Below, one piece after another: positions 36,713 through 49,019 of a stretch of DNA of 64,000 nt. Source of the DNA: Zygnema cylindricum (lineage: Eukaryota > Streptophyta > Zygnematophyceae > Zygnematales > Zygnemataceae). Numbering within the stretch: the first letter of the stretch is position 1; each line of letters opens with the position of its first letter. The stretch spans positions 62,001-126,000 of the forward strand of contig JBBHKE010001438.1 in the NCBI GenBank assembly GCA_037447655.1. Direction: 5' to 3'. Under the pieces are notes generated by a model that saw only the letters and a list, made by a program, of their open reading frames with translations, did not search any database and was not told the DNA's origin. Position numbers and translations under genes: made by a program.

Positions 36713-36939
36713 GTGTATTCCATGGCAGGTTTTGAACTCTAGTGTATTCCATAGGAGATATTGTACTCTAGTGTATTTCACGGTAAATATTGAACTCATA
36801 TTTTATGGCAGATATTAAACTCTAGTGTATTCCATAGGAGACATTAAACTCTAGTGTATCCCATGGCAAGTATCGAACTCTAGGGTATTCCATAGGAGAT
36901 ATTGAACTCTATTGTATGTCATAGGATTTGTTGAACTCT
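36713..36939. repeat. 29-bp minisatellite, about 8 units
   Basis: Tandem units of the form GTGTATTCCATAGGAGATAT plus TGAACTCTA with a 29-bp period and scattered substitutions. Its sequence is unrelated to the 29-bp array at 1154-2993; the shared period may be coincidence. Confidence 0.85.
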
Positions 36940-37285
36940 CGTGTTCATAGTATGTTCGGTTGTGTGTTGTTTGGTCACCTCGTTCTATCCCTCCTTCCTT
37001 TACTCCCCCTCATGGTTTTCAAACTCCTCCATCCTATGGCATTGGTTTATTCGGTCGCCCACTTGGTTCGGATACTTCGTGACCAAGTTTCTAAATTATG
37101 CTCTTTAATCAAATTTGACCCACGTGGAGGACCTTCCGACCTTCCGAATCCTTAGGTGGTTTTTGTTCTTTTGATACGGTGTTTCCCCCACCACCTCTCT
37201 TACCTTACATGCACTTTCCCTCCCACCCCAGCATGTCTCGTCCCTTTCAGCCTTTAATGATCGCCTCATAGACGTCCTCCACATT

Positions 37286-38235
37286 TTGTTAGGTTGTGGG
37301 GTTTTTTATCGCGAGTCTCGGCATACAACTCACATTTTAGGCATCCCTTCCCGTCAGTTGGGTTTTATATCCCCCCCCTACTGGAGAAGTTGGTGCCTTA
37401 TTGCGTCCACTCTCGCCTCTTTTTTTTCGGTTGGGAACACTCGTTCTCGCTACCTTTGTCTTTCGTGTTCCAAATGGTGTCTTCGACTTTCAACAATTCA
37501 TTTTGGAGGCATTATGTTTTGCTCCTCCTCTTGCTTTAGCGGATAAGCCGATGCTCCCCACTCTTGTTACGAAATCAATTACTCGTGCCTAAGAATCAAT
37601 TTGTGATGAGGTTGTCACCACCATTAATTATGAGCTTCTCGAGGCGCTTCCCTCTGATTCTTTGAGTGCACGCTTTCTCCCTTGCAGATGGCCTTATTTA
37701 AGAGCTTGGCTGTTAGCTACACCTATTTTATCCAATCTACGATCCTCGCTTGCTCAATTCACCACCGCCCTCAAGTTGGCCTCCCACATCCACCTTTTCA
37801 TGGCTCACTTGTTTGCCCGTCAGCCCGATGGCGTCCATTTGCTTTGTGCTCCCACGGGGGAGAGTCGATTCATGCGCACGACATTATTCGTGACACCATT
37901 GCGACAATCGTTTTTGAGGGGGGATGTTCGGTTCGACAAGAGGTTCCACATATCACTCCTTTGCATCGGATTGATATTGTACTACTCAATGGTGCTGGTC
38001 GTATCTTTGGTGACATTTGTTTAGCAAACCTTGCTCGGATATAGTCATTGGTCAAGCGGCTCGACATGTTGGAGTGCCGCTCGAGACGCGGCTAAGGAGC
38101 GTGATTATGCTCACCGAGATACTGTGGGTGACTTTATTCCGATGGCGGTCGAGATTTTTTATTATTTGGGTGTTGCCTTGGACGATTTTCTCCGTACTTG
38201 TGGTTGGCCCACTTTCGAGAGACGGGGCTCTGGGA
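37286..38235 (+). pseudogene. Broken 3' end of a retroelement ORF, nuclease-like C-terminal region
   Basis: Coding-like sequence runs through several frames. Recognisable pieces are LCSHGGESIHAHDIIRDTIA (37845 on), a PHITPLHRIDIVLLNG/FGDICLAN pair, IVIGQAARHVG (38042 on), and ARDAAKERDYAHRD followed by DFIPMAVEIFYYLG (38080-38175). This order resembles the C-terminal endonuclease-like region of retroelement polyproteins found in algae and non-seed plants: an AHD helix, hydrophobic Asp strands, then an ERxYxxR...FxPxAxE segment. At least two frameshifts and in-frame stops separate the pieces, so it is dead. The reverse-transcriptase core was not found upstream. Family naming is inference from motif order. 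Confidence 0.45.
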
Positions 38236-40547
38236 GCAAAATCACACCAAAGATGCCCTTCCCAAAAATACCCACAAAAAACAACCCAAATATATCCCAA
38301 ACATATCCCATATATACCCATAAATTGCTTCAGAAATAAAAAAATCAAAGAATCACCCCAATTATACCCCCCAAAATAACCTTTCCTATTTCGGAGGAGG
38401 CCCCGTCATCATTACCACTTTGCCCAAAAGTGGAGAAGGAATGAAACTCCACAAAAGATGCCTCCCAATGTCTTCGGTCCTTACTTCTTTTTACCGTCAA
38501 TCTTTACCTGTGGCTTTACAACAAGTGTAGGGTTTTATCCTCCTTCAATTGGCTATTGCGGTTATGGATCATCGGCGTGTTCCATAACTCCCTCAGCATG
38601 CTCTCTCTAGCCTGGGGGACTTAAGAGGTTGCTTTTCGTAGATCTTTAGACATGTAGAGTTTTGGCTAGGTAATGTTTGTTTAAGCACACTATTTGTGTC
38701 CTTTAGTGGTTGTTGCTTCTTCCAGTGTCTTTGTTTTACGTGACTTTCTACTGTGGGTTAGTTTTCTCCTTGCTTTTCCGTTTTGCCTACTTCCCTCCGC
38801 ATTTCGTTTTTCAGTTTTGACTTTGCTGTCTCCATTTTTTTTTATTTTTTTTTCAGATCTCGTGTACAGTGATTTACCATCGTCCATCACGCTTTTTTAT
38901 TAAATACGTGTTTTTCTTTGTGGGAGATATTGACCTTTAGGTCGTTGTACTGAGACATAAATCACTGTATCCCTCAAATGGTTGTGCTCTTTACTGCAGT
39001 TTCATTTGATAAACGAACGGTAAAAAACGTGCAAAAAACGTGCAAAGATCGTTTCTGCAGTGCAACTTGGGATTTTGAATTTAAGAATTCCAGTCGTGCT
39101 CTGAAGGTGTGAGTGGTTTTTCCTGGTATATAAAGGAAACTACCTACATTTGTGTTTCTATTTTTTCTCAAGAACGATATAACAAAAATAGATCGCAGAT
39201 GGGGATGCCCAAACAATTGAATAGAAAAGATCGTATGAGAACTATATGAAGGAATATAGCTATTTTTCTCAAAGCGAAGGTAAGGGCTTATCAACAAAGT
39301 GATAGCAGACTTTCTCTGAATAACCAAAAGAAAACCACACACAAAGAGGTTGTCGAGATTGCCACAGGGAACAGTTCAGATTCAAAAGCTAGATAGCCAT
39401 CAATGACATTTACGGGTAGAAAAATCAGAAAAAGTAAGTATTATACAGACAAAATACGCTCCACCGTTATAGTTTATTTACGTTACTTTAGAAGACAAAC
39501 AGGAGGCCCCTGACATTCTGGCAGATAATTAAGTATATGACATATATGGAACGGGATATAATACCATGAGTTATGTGACACACAAGTACCTTGATGGCAT
39601 GCAAGCAAACAAGCTAGGACAAAATCTACGACAATAGGTACTTTTGTGGAAGAGTTGCATTGTGCATCCCCAATTTCTTTACCTTTCTTTATCCTCCTTT
39701 ATGGTTGATTTAAGCGACTATGGACCTTCTACTAGAAGACCATAATGTAGAATAACAAGTCGTTCAGAGGTGACATTTTGCAAAAGTAGATTACTCCCTG
39801 AAATATTGGTAGCATTCAGCTTTTTCTGGTTTGTTTTGTTTAAGTTGAGAAATGGCTACCACGACATTAAGCTTCGGTGTAGTTACTGGATAACAATTGT
39901 CAAGACATACACCTAAAACCAGTCTAATACTATCACTCTCTATCTAAAAAAATATGATACTGGTCTGGAATGAAAAGGAGGCTTAGGGTACAAAAGAGGA
40001 AATATGCCACGGATAGATTTAGTAACCTTGATTTTGAAATTTCACAGAGAATACTTTCAGCTTAAAACTTTACCAACGTACTTACACATAGTAAATAAGA
40101 ATTTTAGTTGGCATTTCAAACATACGAAAAGGAGAGGCCACGTTTTAGTGATTATGAAATGCTTCTTAAAAGAACCTCTACCGACACAGCTTTCAGCATA
40201 AAATCACCTCCCAAAAACAACATCAAACATAAGACATCAAAATTAAGCACATCAAATAGACATCACAATTGGTAGATAGCTCGTCACAATTTTACAAAAG
40301 CATTTCTTGAAACATACAGAAGTTTCTCTCCCCCTACTCTTTCACTAAAAAAAATTTGTACAAGCAATTAACTATCTTTCTCTGTCCCAATTACCTCTCC
40401 CACATCCTTAAATATCTGGAAATCTCAAACTAGCCCCGATCCCTTAATCACATATCATAGTCGCAACAGTCACCAATCCCATCAATCCCTGCCTCGAAAC
40501 TCTAAACCCTAAGACGAGCCTTGACATTGTACAGAAAGGAAAAATTC
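38236..40547. other. Spacer before the ELIP cluster, nothing recognised
   Basis: AC-rich (about 38250-38400) and then AT-rich sequence with only short open frames on both strands (for example minus 38974-39342, plus 40004-40201), none with a recognisable domain. The last part is presumably the 3' UTR of ELIP-A. Confidence 0.35.
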
Positions 40548-42023
40548 CTAAACAAGAGCCGATCCTTTCACATATTCGGTAATTGCAAGAGCCACCAATC
40601 CCAACATGGCAGCTCTCCCATTCCACATTTCTGCCTTCGAAGTGAAAACTCCTCCAATTCCTCCGGATTCCTTTTCTGGGGTGATTCCCTGGAAGAGAGG
40701 CACCAGAGAAGCTCCGGAAAACAAAGCCACCGTAAATAGGAACCAGCTCTCCGAACCAGAATCCAAAAGCTGGCGGCTCAACGGAGCTCCAGAGGCAATC
40801 TCCACCCCCAAGCAAGCAACAAATCCCACCATGGCGAGACGGCCATTGATGGTTTCCGGACCACTTCCTCCGAAGGAAAAGACATCCATTACACTTGGAG
40901 CCTGTAAGAGCGCACAAGGGGAAAAATCCGTGAGTTCACAGTAAATTCCAAAACGAATTACAGTAAATTCCTATGAATAACAAGGAATCAGATTTTATCA
41001 TAACAAATAGAAGTCCTATTTGTCGGCAGATGCTAAGATAGGAAGCCAAGAAGCATTAAAGTACAATTAGGTTCTGATGAATTGAAATTTGTAGCCACAA
41101 GGGACAAGCAGTAAGCCACAATGTCTAAAAGGAAGTAAGGATTGGAAGGAAAAGGGGCACTATGTGGGTAAAGAAAAAACGAGGATTGCAGGGAAAAAAA
41201 AGTCTAAAAAGAGAAAGCTGCATATTGAAGGAGGAGAGACATTCGGTATAAAGAGACGTTGAACATTAAGAAAAGGAACCAAAAATTTACCTTAGCTGGT
41301 GGGGGAGGTGTGGGAGGGACGGAGACGGCTGGAGAAGGCGCAGAGCTTTTAACCTTGTCGCTTGACTGAAAATAAAAAACAAAATACGAAGTAAAGAGCC
41401 AATTTAGAAAACAATCTCCTCCCCTCCAAACTACAAGCATCCTAACGAAAGTCAAAGCATTACCCAAAAAAATTCTAAAGTGTATACACAAATGATGTAA
41501 ACAACGAAACAACGATTCGCTCTCTAGCTGTACATCTCCTCTCTCTCTCTCTCTCTCTCCATCCCTCCCTCCGCCCCTCCCTCCCCCTCCCCCTCTCACT
41601 TACTCTGTCCGTTTCCTTCTACCCATCTCCAACTCTCTTACCCTCTCCCTCCTCAGCTCACAGTTTAGTCACAAATTCCCAAAAAAGTTGAAAACATGAA
41701 TCAATTCTCAAGCAGATGAAAGGTTACGTTTTAAATTTCAATCTGTCTCTCCTCCTTTCAACTTCAAAAATCAATTGCCAAATTTGTTCATCCACTCTCA
41801 CTCCAAGACAAAAAAATGATACTTCAAAGAAAATCTCTTCTGTATCCCTGACCCTGATTTTCCTATCTCTCACCTCAGCCTCGCATCGCACTACCATCCT
41901 CATCATCCCTCGGGGAACACTGCATTGTCGAGAAACTGCCACCTGTCGACTTGTGGCAGTGCCACCTGGCAGAGCAGCAAAGACCTTTGTTGCGGCAGGA
42001 GAGAGTGCAGTCATGGCGGCCAT
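40548..42023 (-). CDS. ELIP: Early light-induced protein ELIP-A
   Basis: ELIPs are thylakoid proteins of the chlorophyll a/b-binding superfamily that protect against excess light. Three minus-strand exons: 42023-41874 (50 codons, plastid-transit-like MAAMTALSPAATK...VRCEAE), 41365-41291 (25 codons, Pro/Ser-rich linker) and 40901-40548 (117 codons plus TAG). All introns are GT-AG and in phase 0; total 192 residues, normal for ELIPs. The last exon has helix 1 with PETINGRLAMVGF, helix 2 (WFLFTVALFSGASLVPLF) and helix 3 with KAEMWNGRAAMLGL; both ExxNGRxAM chlorophyll-ligand motifs are intact. Start ATG 42023 was chosen because MAAM is conserved in all four copies. It diverges from ELIP-B across a 1-kb promoter. 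Confidence 0.93.
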
Positions 42024-43018
42024 GGAATTATGACGGATAGAGATGAACGAAAAAGAAAGAAGGGAGAGAGAAATGAACTAATAGATGACGAAAAGAATAA
42101 CTAAGAAAAAGTTAAAACAAAGGTTACTGTGGCGGTGTTTACATTTTGGTGGGATCGGCGCGCCTAAATACTTGGAAGGACGGTCTGGATTATTTCGCCA
42201 AAAATAATTGTACGGGCTGAGTACTTTCGCTTGGGAGCGTGCCACGCCGTCAAAATGTTTCTTATTGGTCGAATTTTCATGTATGGGACGCGGCCTTCTC
42301 ACACTCTTTTTTCCGTACGATGACGCGCATCACTCGTGCGCCACACGATTGGCCCGGTTCTCAAGCTTCCATCCGTACTCACTGGTCGGTATATCGACCC
42401 CTTCTTTTTCTAATCTCCACCAGATACTTCCAATGAGGCTGGAACCACAGTCAAAAACAGCCACGTGCCATGAACGTTAAAATATTCGTACAATGCTTTT
42501 CGACCCAATGATAGCTTGTGGTTCCAGACACACCCGGGGGTTTCCCAAGCCCGCGATTTTCATCCACACGTGTAGATCGACGGTCGAATTCAGCTGTCGG
42601 CTTTTCTGGTGCCGACGTGGCCGCTACATAAAGTACAGTGCTGCCGTACGATGAATCTCCCCTAATGTCTGCGGCGGGAAAAACCGAATTTCTTTCGCAA
42701 GATAGTTCGAGTTTGGAAGCCTCTTCTCCATGCTTTGAGGAAGGCTTCCCACAGTGCCACGTGTGTCTCGCGGTCGCGTGACTGCGCTCCCAGGAATGAG
42801 CAGCTCAAATTCTGCCACGTGGGTCCAGACAGACAGCTGCTCCTGAAAATTCTTCAGCTGGAAGGTAGAGAAGTTCTCTATATTTGTGCAAGAAACCAAC
42901 CGTTTTTCCATCAGCCAGATTAAATTCTCCTCTGAAATTGACATAGAAGATTAACTTTTCCTTACATTCTTTCCTCAAAGAAAGACGCAAGATTTTCTAT
43001 TAATTTCGGAAACTAGAA
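42024..43018. promoter_or_regulatory. Divergent promoter between ELIP-A and ELIP-B with four G-boxes
   Basis: The 995 bp between the two start codons holds four perfect CACGTG motifs (42462, 42567, 42758, 42816), three of them preceded by C or GC as in ABRE/G-box elements. G-boxes bind bZIP (HY5, ABF) and bHLH (PIF) factors, which in seed plants control light and ABA responses; their use here is inference. The part from about 42600 to 42840 is conserved, inverted, upstream of ELIP-C. Confidence 0.65.
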
Positions 43019-44195
43019 ATGGCAGCCATGGCAGCCTTGTCATCTAACAATGTCTCCGGACTCTCCCTAATCCGTACTTCTTCTTCTTGTACGACTGTCG
43101 GGAAATGTCAGCCAATGGGAATGCGCCGACAGGGAGCCATCAGATGCCAGGTGGGAAATGACTCTGCCACGTCAGCAAACCCAACTCAAAGGAGGAAGGC
43201 TTGCCATCTATGTTTGTTTGATAATGCCATAGACAGTGGCGAAGTTTTCAAGAAGTTAATCGGTATATGTGGAAAGAAAGGGATCTTTGAACAATGTAAA
43301 AGTATGTGTAAATGATATTTTTTTGAAAGAGGGAAAGGTTGACATTTTAAAAACAAACTTAAGGCTGCCGTATAATGAAATGTATGGCTTTTGACTAACT
43401 GGTTGAATTGAATTTGGACAAATCAGGTGGAGCCTACCAGTGAGGGCCCCTCTACCTCTCCTTCCCTTCCCACCAGTATTCCTCCCCCCGCTCCCACTCC
43501 TACTCCCACAGTGCCAGAAGCAACCAAGGTGAGATTCCACGAAGTTCAGTTGGAAATAATTCCCTTTTGAAAGCTCAAGGTTGTTTAGCTTTCATCACTA
43601 CTTGTTACATTTCCTTTTGAATCTCTCTTTCCCCATTTAGAAGTACATAATTCATCTGTCAGCTTTTCAGTCAAAAATTTCTTGACTTTTCTTTTTTCCA
43701 AGCTTTTTGCTCTGCGGTTTCACAGATCAGAAATCACCAAATAATCTATGAAGTACTCAGTCAAAATTACCTTAATTTTAAAATTTTCCCACTTTCATGT
43801 ACCGCCTAGCGACTCTCCTTTTATTCTTCCCTACACAGATCTCCAACGGATTTTTCGATGTTTTGGGCTTCGGAGGAAGTGGTCCGGAAACCATCAACGG
43901 GCGTCTCGCCATGGTGGGGTTTATCGCCTGTGTGGGGGTGGAAATTGCCACCGGAGCTCCTCTGACCCGGCAGCTGGCGGATAGAGCTTCGATCATCTCG
44001 TTTCTATGTACCATCGGTCTGTTTTCCGTTGCTTCTCTGGTGCCTCTCTTCCAGGGAATCACTCCGGAGGCTCGATCCGGAGGAATTGGAGGAGTTTTCA
44101 CTTCGAAGGCGGAAATGTGGAATGGGAGAGCCGCGATGATGGGATTGGTGGCGCTGGCGATCACAGAATATGTGAAGGGATCGGCTCTTGTCTAG
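43019..44195 (+). CDS. ELIP: Early light-induced protein ELIP-B
   Basis: Three plus-strand exons: 43019-43150 (44 codons; transit-like MAAMAALSSNN... and the conserved MGMRRQGAIRCQ), 43427-43528 (34 codons; VEPTSEG then Pro/Thr-rich) and 43839-44195 (118 codons plus TAG). Introns are GT-AG, phase 0; total 196 residues. Exon 3 carries three predicted membrane helices, with PETINGRLAMVGF in the first, FLCTIGLFSVASLVPLF in the second and KAEMWNGRAAMMGL in the third, ending TEYVKGSALV. Both chlorophyll-binding motifs are intact. Exon 3 differs from ELIP-C at only two residues although exons 1 and 2 differ at many, which suggests gene conversion. A polyadenylation signal (AATAAA) lies near 44619. 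Confidence 0.94.
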
Positions 44196-45336
44196 GACTT
44201 TCTTTTTTTGTTTATTTTGCATAGGTTAAACTTGTCTGTTCTGGGGTTTTAAAATGTGGGTCACTGAAGAGAGGTTGGGAGGACAAAATTGTCTGTAAAT
44301 TACGGGGAAGGCTAGGTTTGATGGATCTCCAATTTTTACTTATTCGGGTTTCTAGAGGGGCTGGTTGGTCTTATGAGAAAGCTGTAAGACAAAGGTCATT
44401 GCAATTTTTGTAAATAATACAGTTTTTTTCTTTTTGTGAGATACCTGTTGTAATCTTAAGGATGGGAAAAATGCGCTTAATCGATGATAATGTTAAGTTT
44501 TGACTTATGACTTTGTATTGAACATTTAGTTTGTCTCAGCATTCACGATTTTCTTTATACTCTAACATTGTTTTGAACAGCGGATGATAGTGTACCGATA
44601 CTGAGTGTATCCATATTAATAAAAGTTCTACATGAAACTCCATTCAGTAAAAACCTACACTTCCTACAAGATTTGATTCGTTTGTTATTGCCTTATCCCT
44701 GGAAGTAAATGTAATATGTATGTAAACAGTTAGAAATACAACAGTTGCCTTAATCCCACCCCATAACACATTAGATTTCCTCCTGCATGGTATTGGTTAA
44801 TTGGTAAATTTTCTTGTACCAGGTAAAAAGCGAAACCCTTGCAATTGCAATTCATACACATGTATGAACCCCATCTGCCGAGCAGCTTGATTAGGAAGAA
44901 ATTTTAGTTGAATGGTTGAGAACCGTGCTAATAATCTGCCATGCTCTTTACTGTGACTTTACCATCTCTTATTTCCGTATGTCCTGACGAGCACCATCTG
45001 CAGGAATCTTGTCGGTGACATTTAGGCTGTTTTTTTTTGCCCATAAATTTATGTTGTCTGTACTCGAACCTGTGATTCAACTAACTTGCATATAGTTAGA
45101 GAATTTCTGAAGTAGAAGGATGAAGCAGCAGTATTAAAGAGACATAATGCTTCGCATCAGTACCCAAAGAAGTCAACCATATCGCATAGAGAGTACCCAA
45201 TGAGACGTCGATTGTTTTTTTTTTCCCGATGCACTGTCCCAATATTGGTGCAATTGATCGATATCAATGCCATGCGCAGATCGGACGATTAAATTCCCAT
45301 GCAACCGAGGGGTAGAGTAGATTCTTTACAGGACAG

Positions 45337-45572
45337 GTGAGGGCTGGGGAATGGAGAGGGAAAGAGAGATGATTGTAAGGGAGAGGAGAGGGAAGAGGAA
45401 GAAATGGTAGATAATGGAGAGGAAAGAGAGAGAAGAGGCGAGGTGGAGGAGAAGAGAGGGAAGAGATGGGAGAGGGGAGATAGAAGAGGAGAAAGGCAGA
45501 GTAGAAATTGGCGATGGGAGAGGGGAGACAGAAGAGGAGAGGGTAGAGAATGGAGACAATGAAGAGGGAAAA
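45337..45572 (+). repeat. Purine-rich (GA) tract
   Basis: Almost pure purine on the plus strand (GGAGAGGGAAAGAGAGATGA and similar), with internal imperfect repeats such as GATGGGAGAGGGGAGA twice. Long purine strands can form triplex (H-DNA) structures. Confidence 0.7.
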
Positions 45573-46319
45573 AAGGTGTATGAAGGGTAGGTGTGAACTA
45601 GTCACTAAGGCCGCCTTTCGCACGATATCGTTACATCAACCCACCTACGCACTATTTTATTTTTGTTAACCGACAGTGTCATTTCATTCTTGGAATATCA
45701 TGGGTAAATTATAGTTAAAGCATTTTTGAAAGCTTGATTTACTTTTTGGATCTTTTGTAATTGGGTGTATCATGTAGTTGGCGTGGTATCATGTGTTTGT
45801 TTACTTTTGTTTTATCTTGTTTTAAGTAAAAGCTAGTACATCCATGGCTCCATTCTAGTACCCACAACCATTAGACATTAATATGCCCACTCGAATATGC
45901 CGTGAAATCACCATTATTCACTATTGTGTTTATTATGTTGGAATTATAGGAATTCTGAAATCGCAAACAGGAATCACAATTGTAAAGAAATTAGACTGTG
46001 ATACTTAGATTTTGAATATTGAAATTGTTCTGTAAACCATATTAAATGAAAATAGTTGTGAAAAATTCATCACAAATGTAAAATTGATTTTAAATGTGAA
46101 TTCTTGGCATGTATTTTGTAAATCATATTGTTTGCACTGACATTTTTTCATACTACCTAGTTTTCATTGTCCAAATTCCAAATCCTAATATCAATCGCCT
46201 ATATTCAGTTAGCAATTACCAATGTCCAAAATCCAGTTTCCGGTATATTTCCACAACCAGTTTACAACATCCAGCTTCAAAGTCTTTTAGTTTTTTTTAC
46301 ATTTTTGTTTTTTAATTTT

Positions 46320-46880
46320 TCACCCCTCCCTCGTCCCGTTTTCTCTTCCTTCTTCATGTTCGTCTAATGCTTTTTTTTTTCTTTTACCTCTTTTTCTTTA
46401 CCTTCTTCTTCCCCTTCTTCTCCCCGTACTTCTTCTCCCCCTCCCCTTCCCCTTCTCTTTCCCCTTCCTTTTCCTCTTTTCCATCCCCTTCCCCTTCCCG
46501 TCCCTCCTCTCTTCCTCCCTCTTCTCACCTCTCACTACTCTCCTCCCACACCACCCCTCCTAGCTCCCTCCTACTTCCATCCTCCATTCTCCTTTGTCCT
46601 CCCCCCACCCTCATTGCTCCTCCCTCCTAGCTGCTATCCCTCCCGCCCTCCTTTCTTCTTCCTCCCTGCCTCCCTCCCTCTGTTCCACCCTCCTATCTCC
46701 CGCCTTTACCCTTCACAATCAGTTCGCTCACACCAGCCCTCACCCACCCTGACCCCCCATCCTCTCTCCTTTCCAAGGTCCTATTCTGCCCTCTCTCCAT
46801 CTGTCTCGCTCACTCTCTCCTTCCTTCCCAACCTCCGCCTCCTCCTTCCTGCCTTCCTCCCTTCCTCCGCTCCCCTTTAC
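46320..46880 (+). repeat. Long pyrimidine-rich tract
   Basis: About 560 bp of CCTCTT/CCCTTCC-type sequence with very few purines on the plus strand. It is low-complexity and has no fixed repeat period. It lies in the ELIP-B/ELIP-C spacer. Confidence 0.75.
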
Positions 46881-47804
46881 TCCCATGCAACATTGACTGA
46901 ATTTCAGATTTGGATACAGACTCTATATATATTTGGGAAACCATAAATTGACTTACACGTGCTCACTGAGCTGACGGCCGACGATGCTAAGAAACTAGAT
47001 GGTAAAAAAACATATGACATGGTGAATCAGAATCAAAAACCGTCGAATTTTTTAACACAGCTTTCGAATTTAACATCAACTCTTGTGCTCGGCAAATGAG
47101 GGTCACATTCGGATGTTGAGGTAACAATTCCGAAGAGACATGATAAAAAAAATTGGTTTTCGATAAGCGGGAGAAAGCGTATCAATAAAACAGTTTCATC
47201 CGCAAGGAACTTTGATGTATTATGATTTCAGATAGTATCTAAAAACTGTTATATTTCCGAAGTTTTGGGATGTCCTTTTACAAACAATTTCAGATTTTAC
47301 AATGTCAACATTTCATACAAATTCCGCTTTTGTGTCGTCCGCATAGTCATAGATTTCATGTCTCATGTCCTGTTCATTTGGATTTTAGCTAGCGCGCTTC
47401 TGGCTTCGGTTTCCTTTGTTCCCATAGAAATGATTAATTAGATTCTCGTTCTTAAAGTGACGCGCTCACCTTTATATGTATTAAGTCATTCACGAAATGG
47501 AAACGCTAAGGACTAAGATAGATTCTTTACTTTCCTCTTGTCAATCGTTCGGTCTTTTCCTTTATTTTGGCTTTCTTTGTCCGTTGCCTTTTATGGTGTC
47601 AACTTCTTCTATTTTAATGCTTTGGAGGGGGGGGAAGAGATGGAAAAGATGATGAGAGCTGGTCGATAAATGTCTACCTCTTTCCCATGTTTTCTCAAAA
47701 AATATTAAGAAAGAAACGATCAGTAGAACTAGTCCTTACTCTTTCCCACGAGTTATTTCTCTTTTTTGTTAACAGAAAGAAAGAGGAGATAGGAAAATCT
47801 TGTC

Positions 47805-48660
47805 TACTCCACCAATATCTCTCTTTCTCTTTATCACTCTCACGTTCACTCTCTCTCCCTAAACCAATCCCCATAACTCCGCCTCTCTCCTTCTCTCCCT
47901 CACCCTCTTACACTCCATCATCCTTTCTTTCCCCCTCTCCCCCTCCTCCCTCTCTCCCTCTCCCGCTTGCTCTCCCCTCGTTCTCCCTTTCCGTCACCTT
48001 TCCCCTTCCCTCTTTCTCTCCCATCCCTTTTTTCCTCTTATCTCTTTCTCCATTCTCCCACTTCTTTTCCTCTTCCCTAACACTCCCATCTCCTCTTCTC
48101 TCTCATTGACCCCTATTTTATCCCCTCTTTGCCATTCCTAATCAATGACTCCTTGCCTCTCTCCACTCCTCTCCCTCTCATCTCTCCTGCACTCCCATCT
48201 CTTCTCCCTCCTCTCTCCCGCTTTCTTCTCTTCTCTTTCCTTCTCCATTCCGTCCCAACTTCTATTATCATTTCTCTCTCCTTTCAACCATTCTCTATCC
48301 TCTCTCTCCCATTTCCTTACTCCTTACTTTTCTCTCCACCGTTTCCAGTGTTTCCCCTCCTTCCCACCTCCCTCTCCTCTCTCCCCACTCCTTTGTCTCT
48401 CCCCTCCTTTCTCCCCTCTTCTCTCTCCTTCCTCTCCATTCTCTCCCATATCTTCCTCTTACCGCTCCCGCCTAATCTCCTCTTCTCTCTCATTTCAGCC
48501 CTACTTTATCCTATGCTAGCGCTTTAATTTCTAGCTCTCTCCCCTTCTTACTCTCCTCTCCCATCTCTTCCATCTCTCTTCACACTCTCCTTCGTCCTTC
48601 GCTTTCTCTTCTCCCTCCGCTCCCTTGCAGTTCTATCTCATGCCTCTCTTCCCCCTCCAA
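47805..48660 (+). repeat. Long pyrimidine-rich tract, second copy
   Basis: About 850 bp dominated by CTCTCTCC, TTCTCCC and CCTCTCC strings, similar in character to 46320-46880. Short internal repeats (CTCCTCTTCTCTCTCATT at 48090 and 48477) point to local duplication within the tract. Confidence 0.75.
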
Positions 48661-49019
48661 CCCTCACCTCATATGTGACAAAATGTGTACAAAGTCATAC
48701 GACAAGTGAAAAATTAACAATTTGATCGAATAAACGCATTTTTCCCAGCCAGAAAGCTGGAACCCAGGCGAAGGTAGAAAATGAACAAGAACAATTTTAA
48801 TATTTACAGAATTATCAAGTTCAACAACATATGTACCAGCTTTCTCAAAAGACAAATTCTAAGACCTATCACCCTTTCATACCCGAATGAGTAGGCACTA
48901 AACACCCATCAAACCCAACCTTCTCCATAAAATACAAATAACTTTCTCCTCCCAACCTCTCTTCAGAGACCCACAACTTAGAACCTAAAACTCTACAAGA
49001 AAAATAAGAAATTAAAGGT

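Larger units (their letters stand above)
44196..49019. other. Spacer between convergent ELIP-B and ELIP-C
   Basis: About 4.8 kb with no recognisable gene. It contains the 3' UTRs, a purine-rich tract and two long pyrimidine-rich tracts listed separately. The many Ser/Pro/Leu open frames (for example plus 46367-46630, 47687-48109, 48129-48527) are translations of CT-rich DNA, not genes. Confidence 0.5.

Noticed and set aside
43778-44164. Antisense open frame opposite ELIP-B exon 3 (also opposite exon 3 of A and C)
   Set aside because: It is a shadow of the ELIP coding frame and is conserved only because the sense protein is.
46367-48527. Several Ser/Pro/Leu-rich open frames
   Set aside because: They arise from pyrimidine-rich DNA that lacks stop codons by composition; no start context, splice sites or domains.
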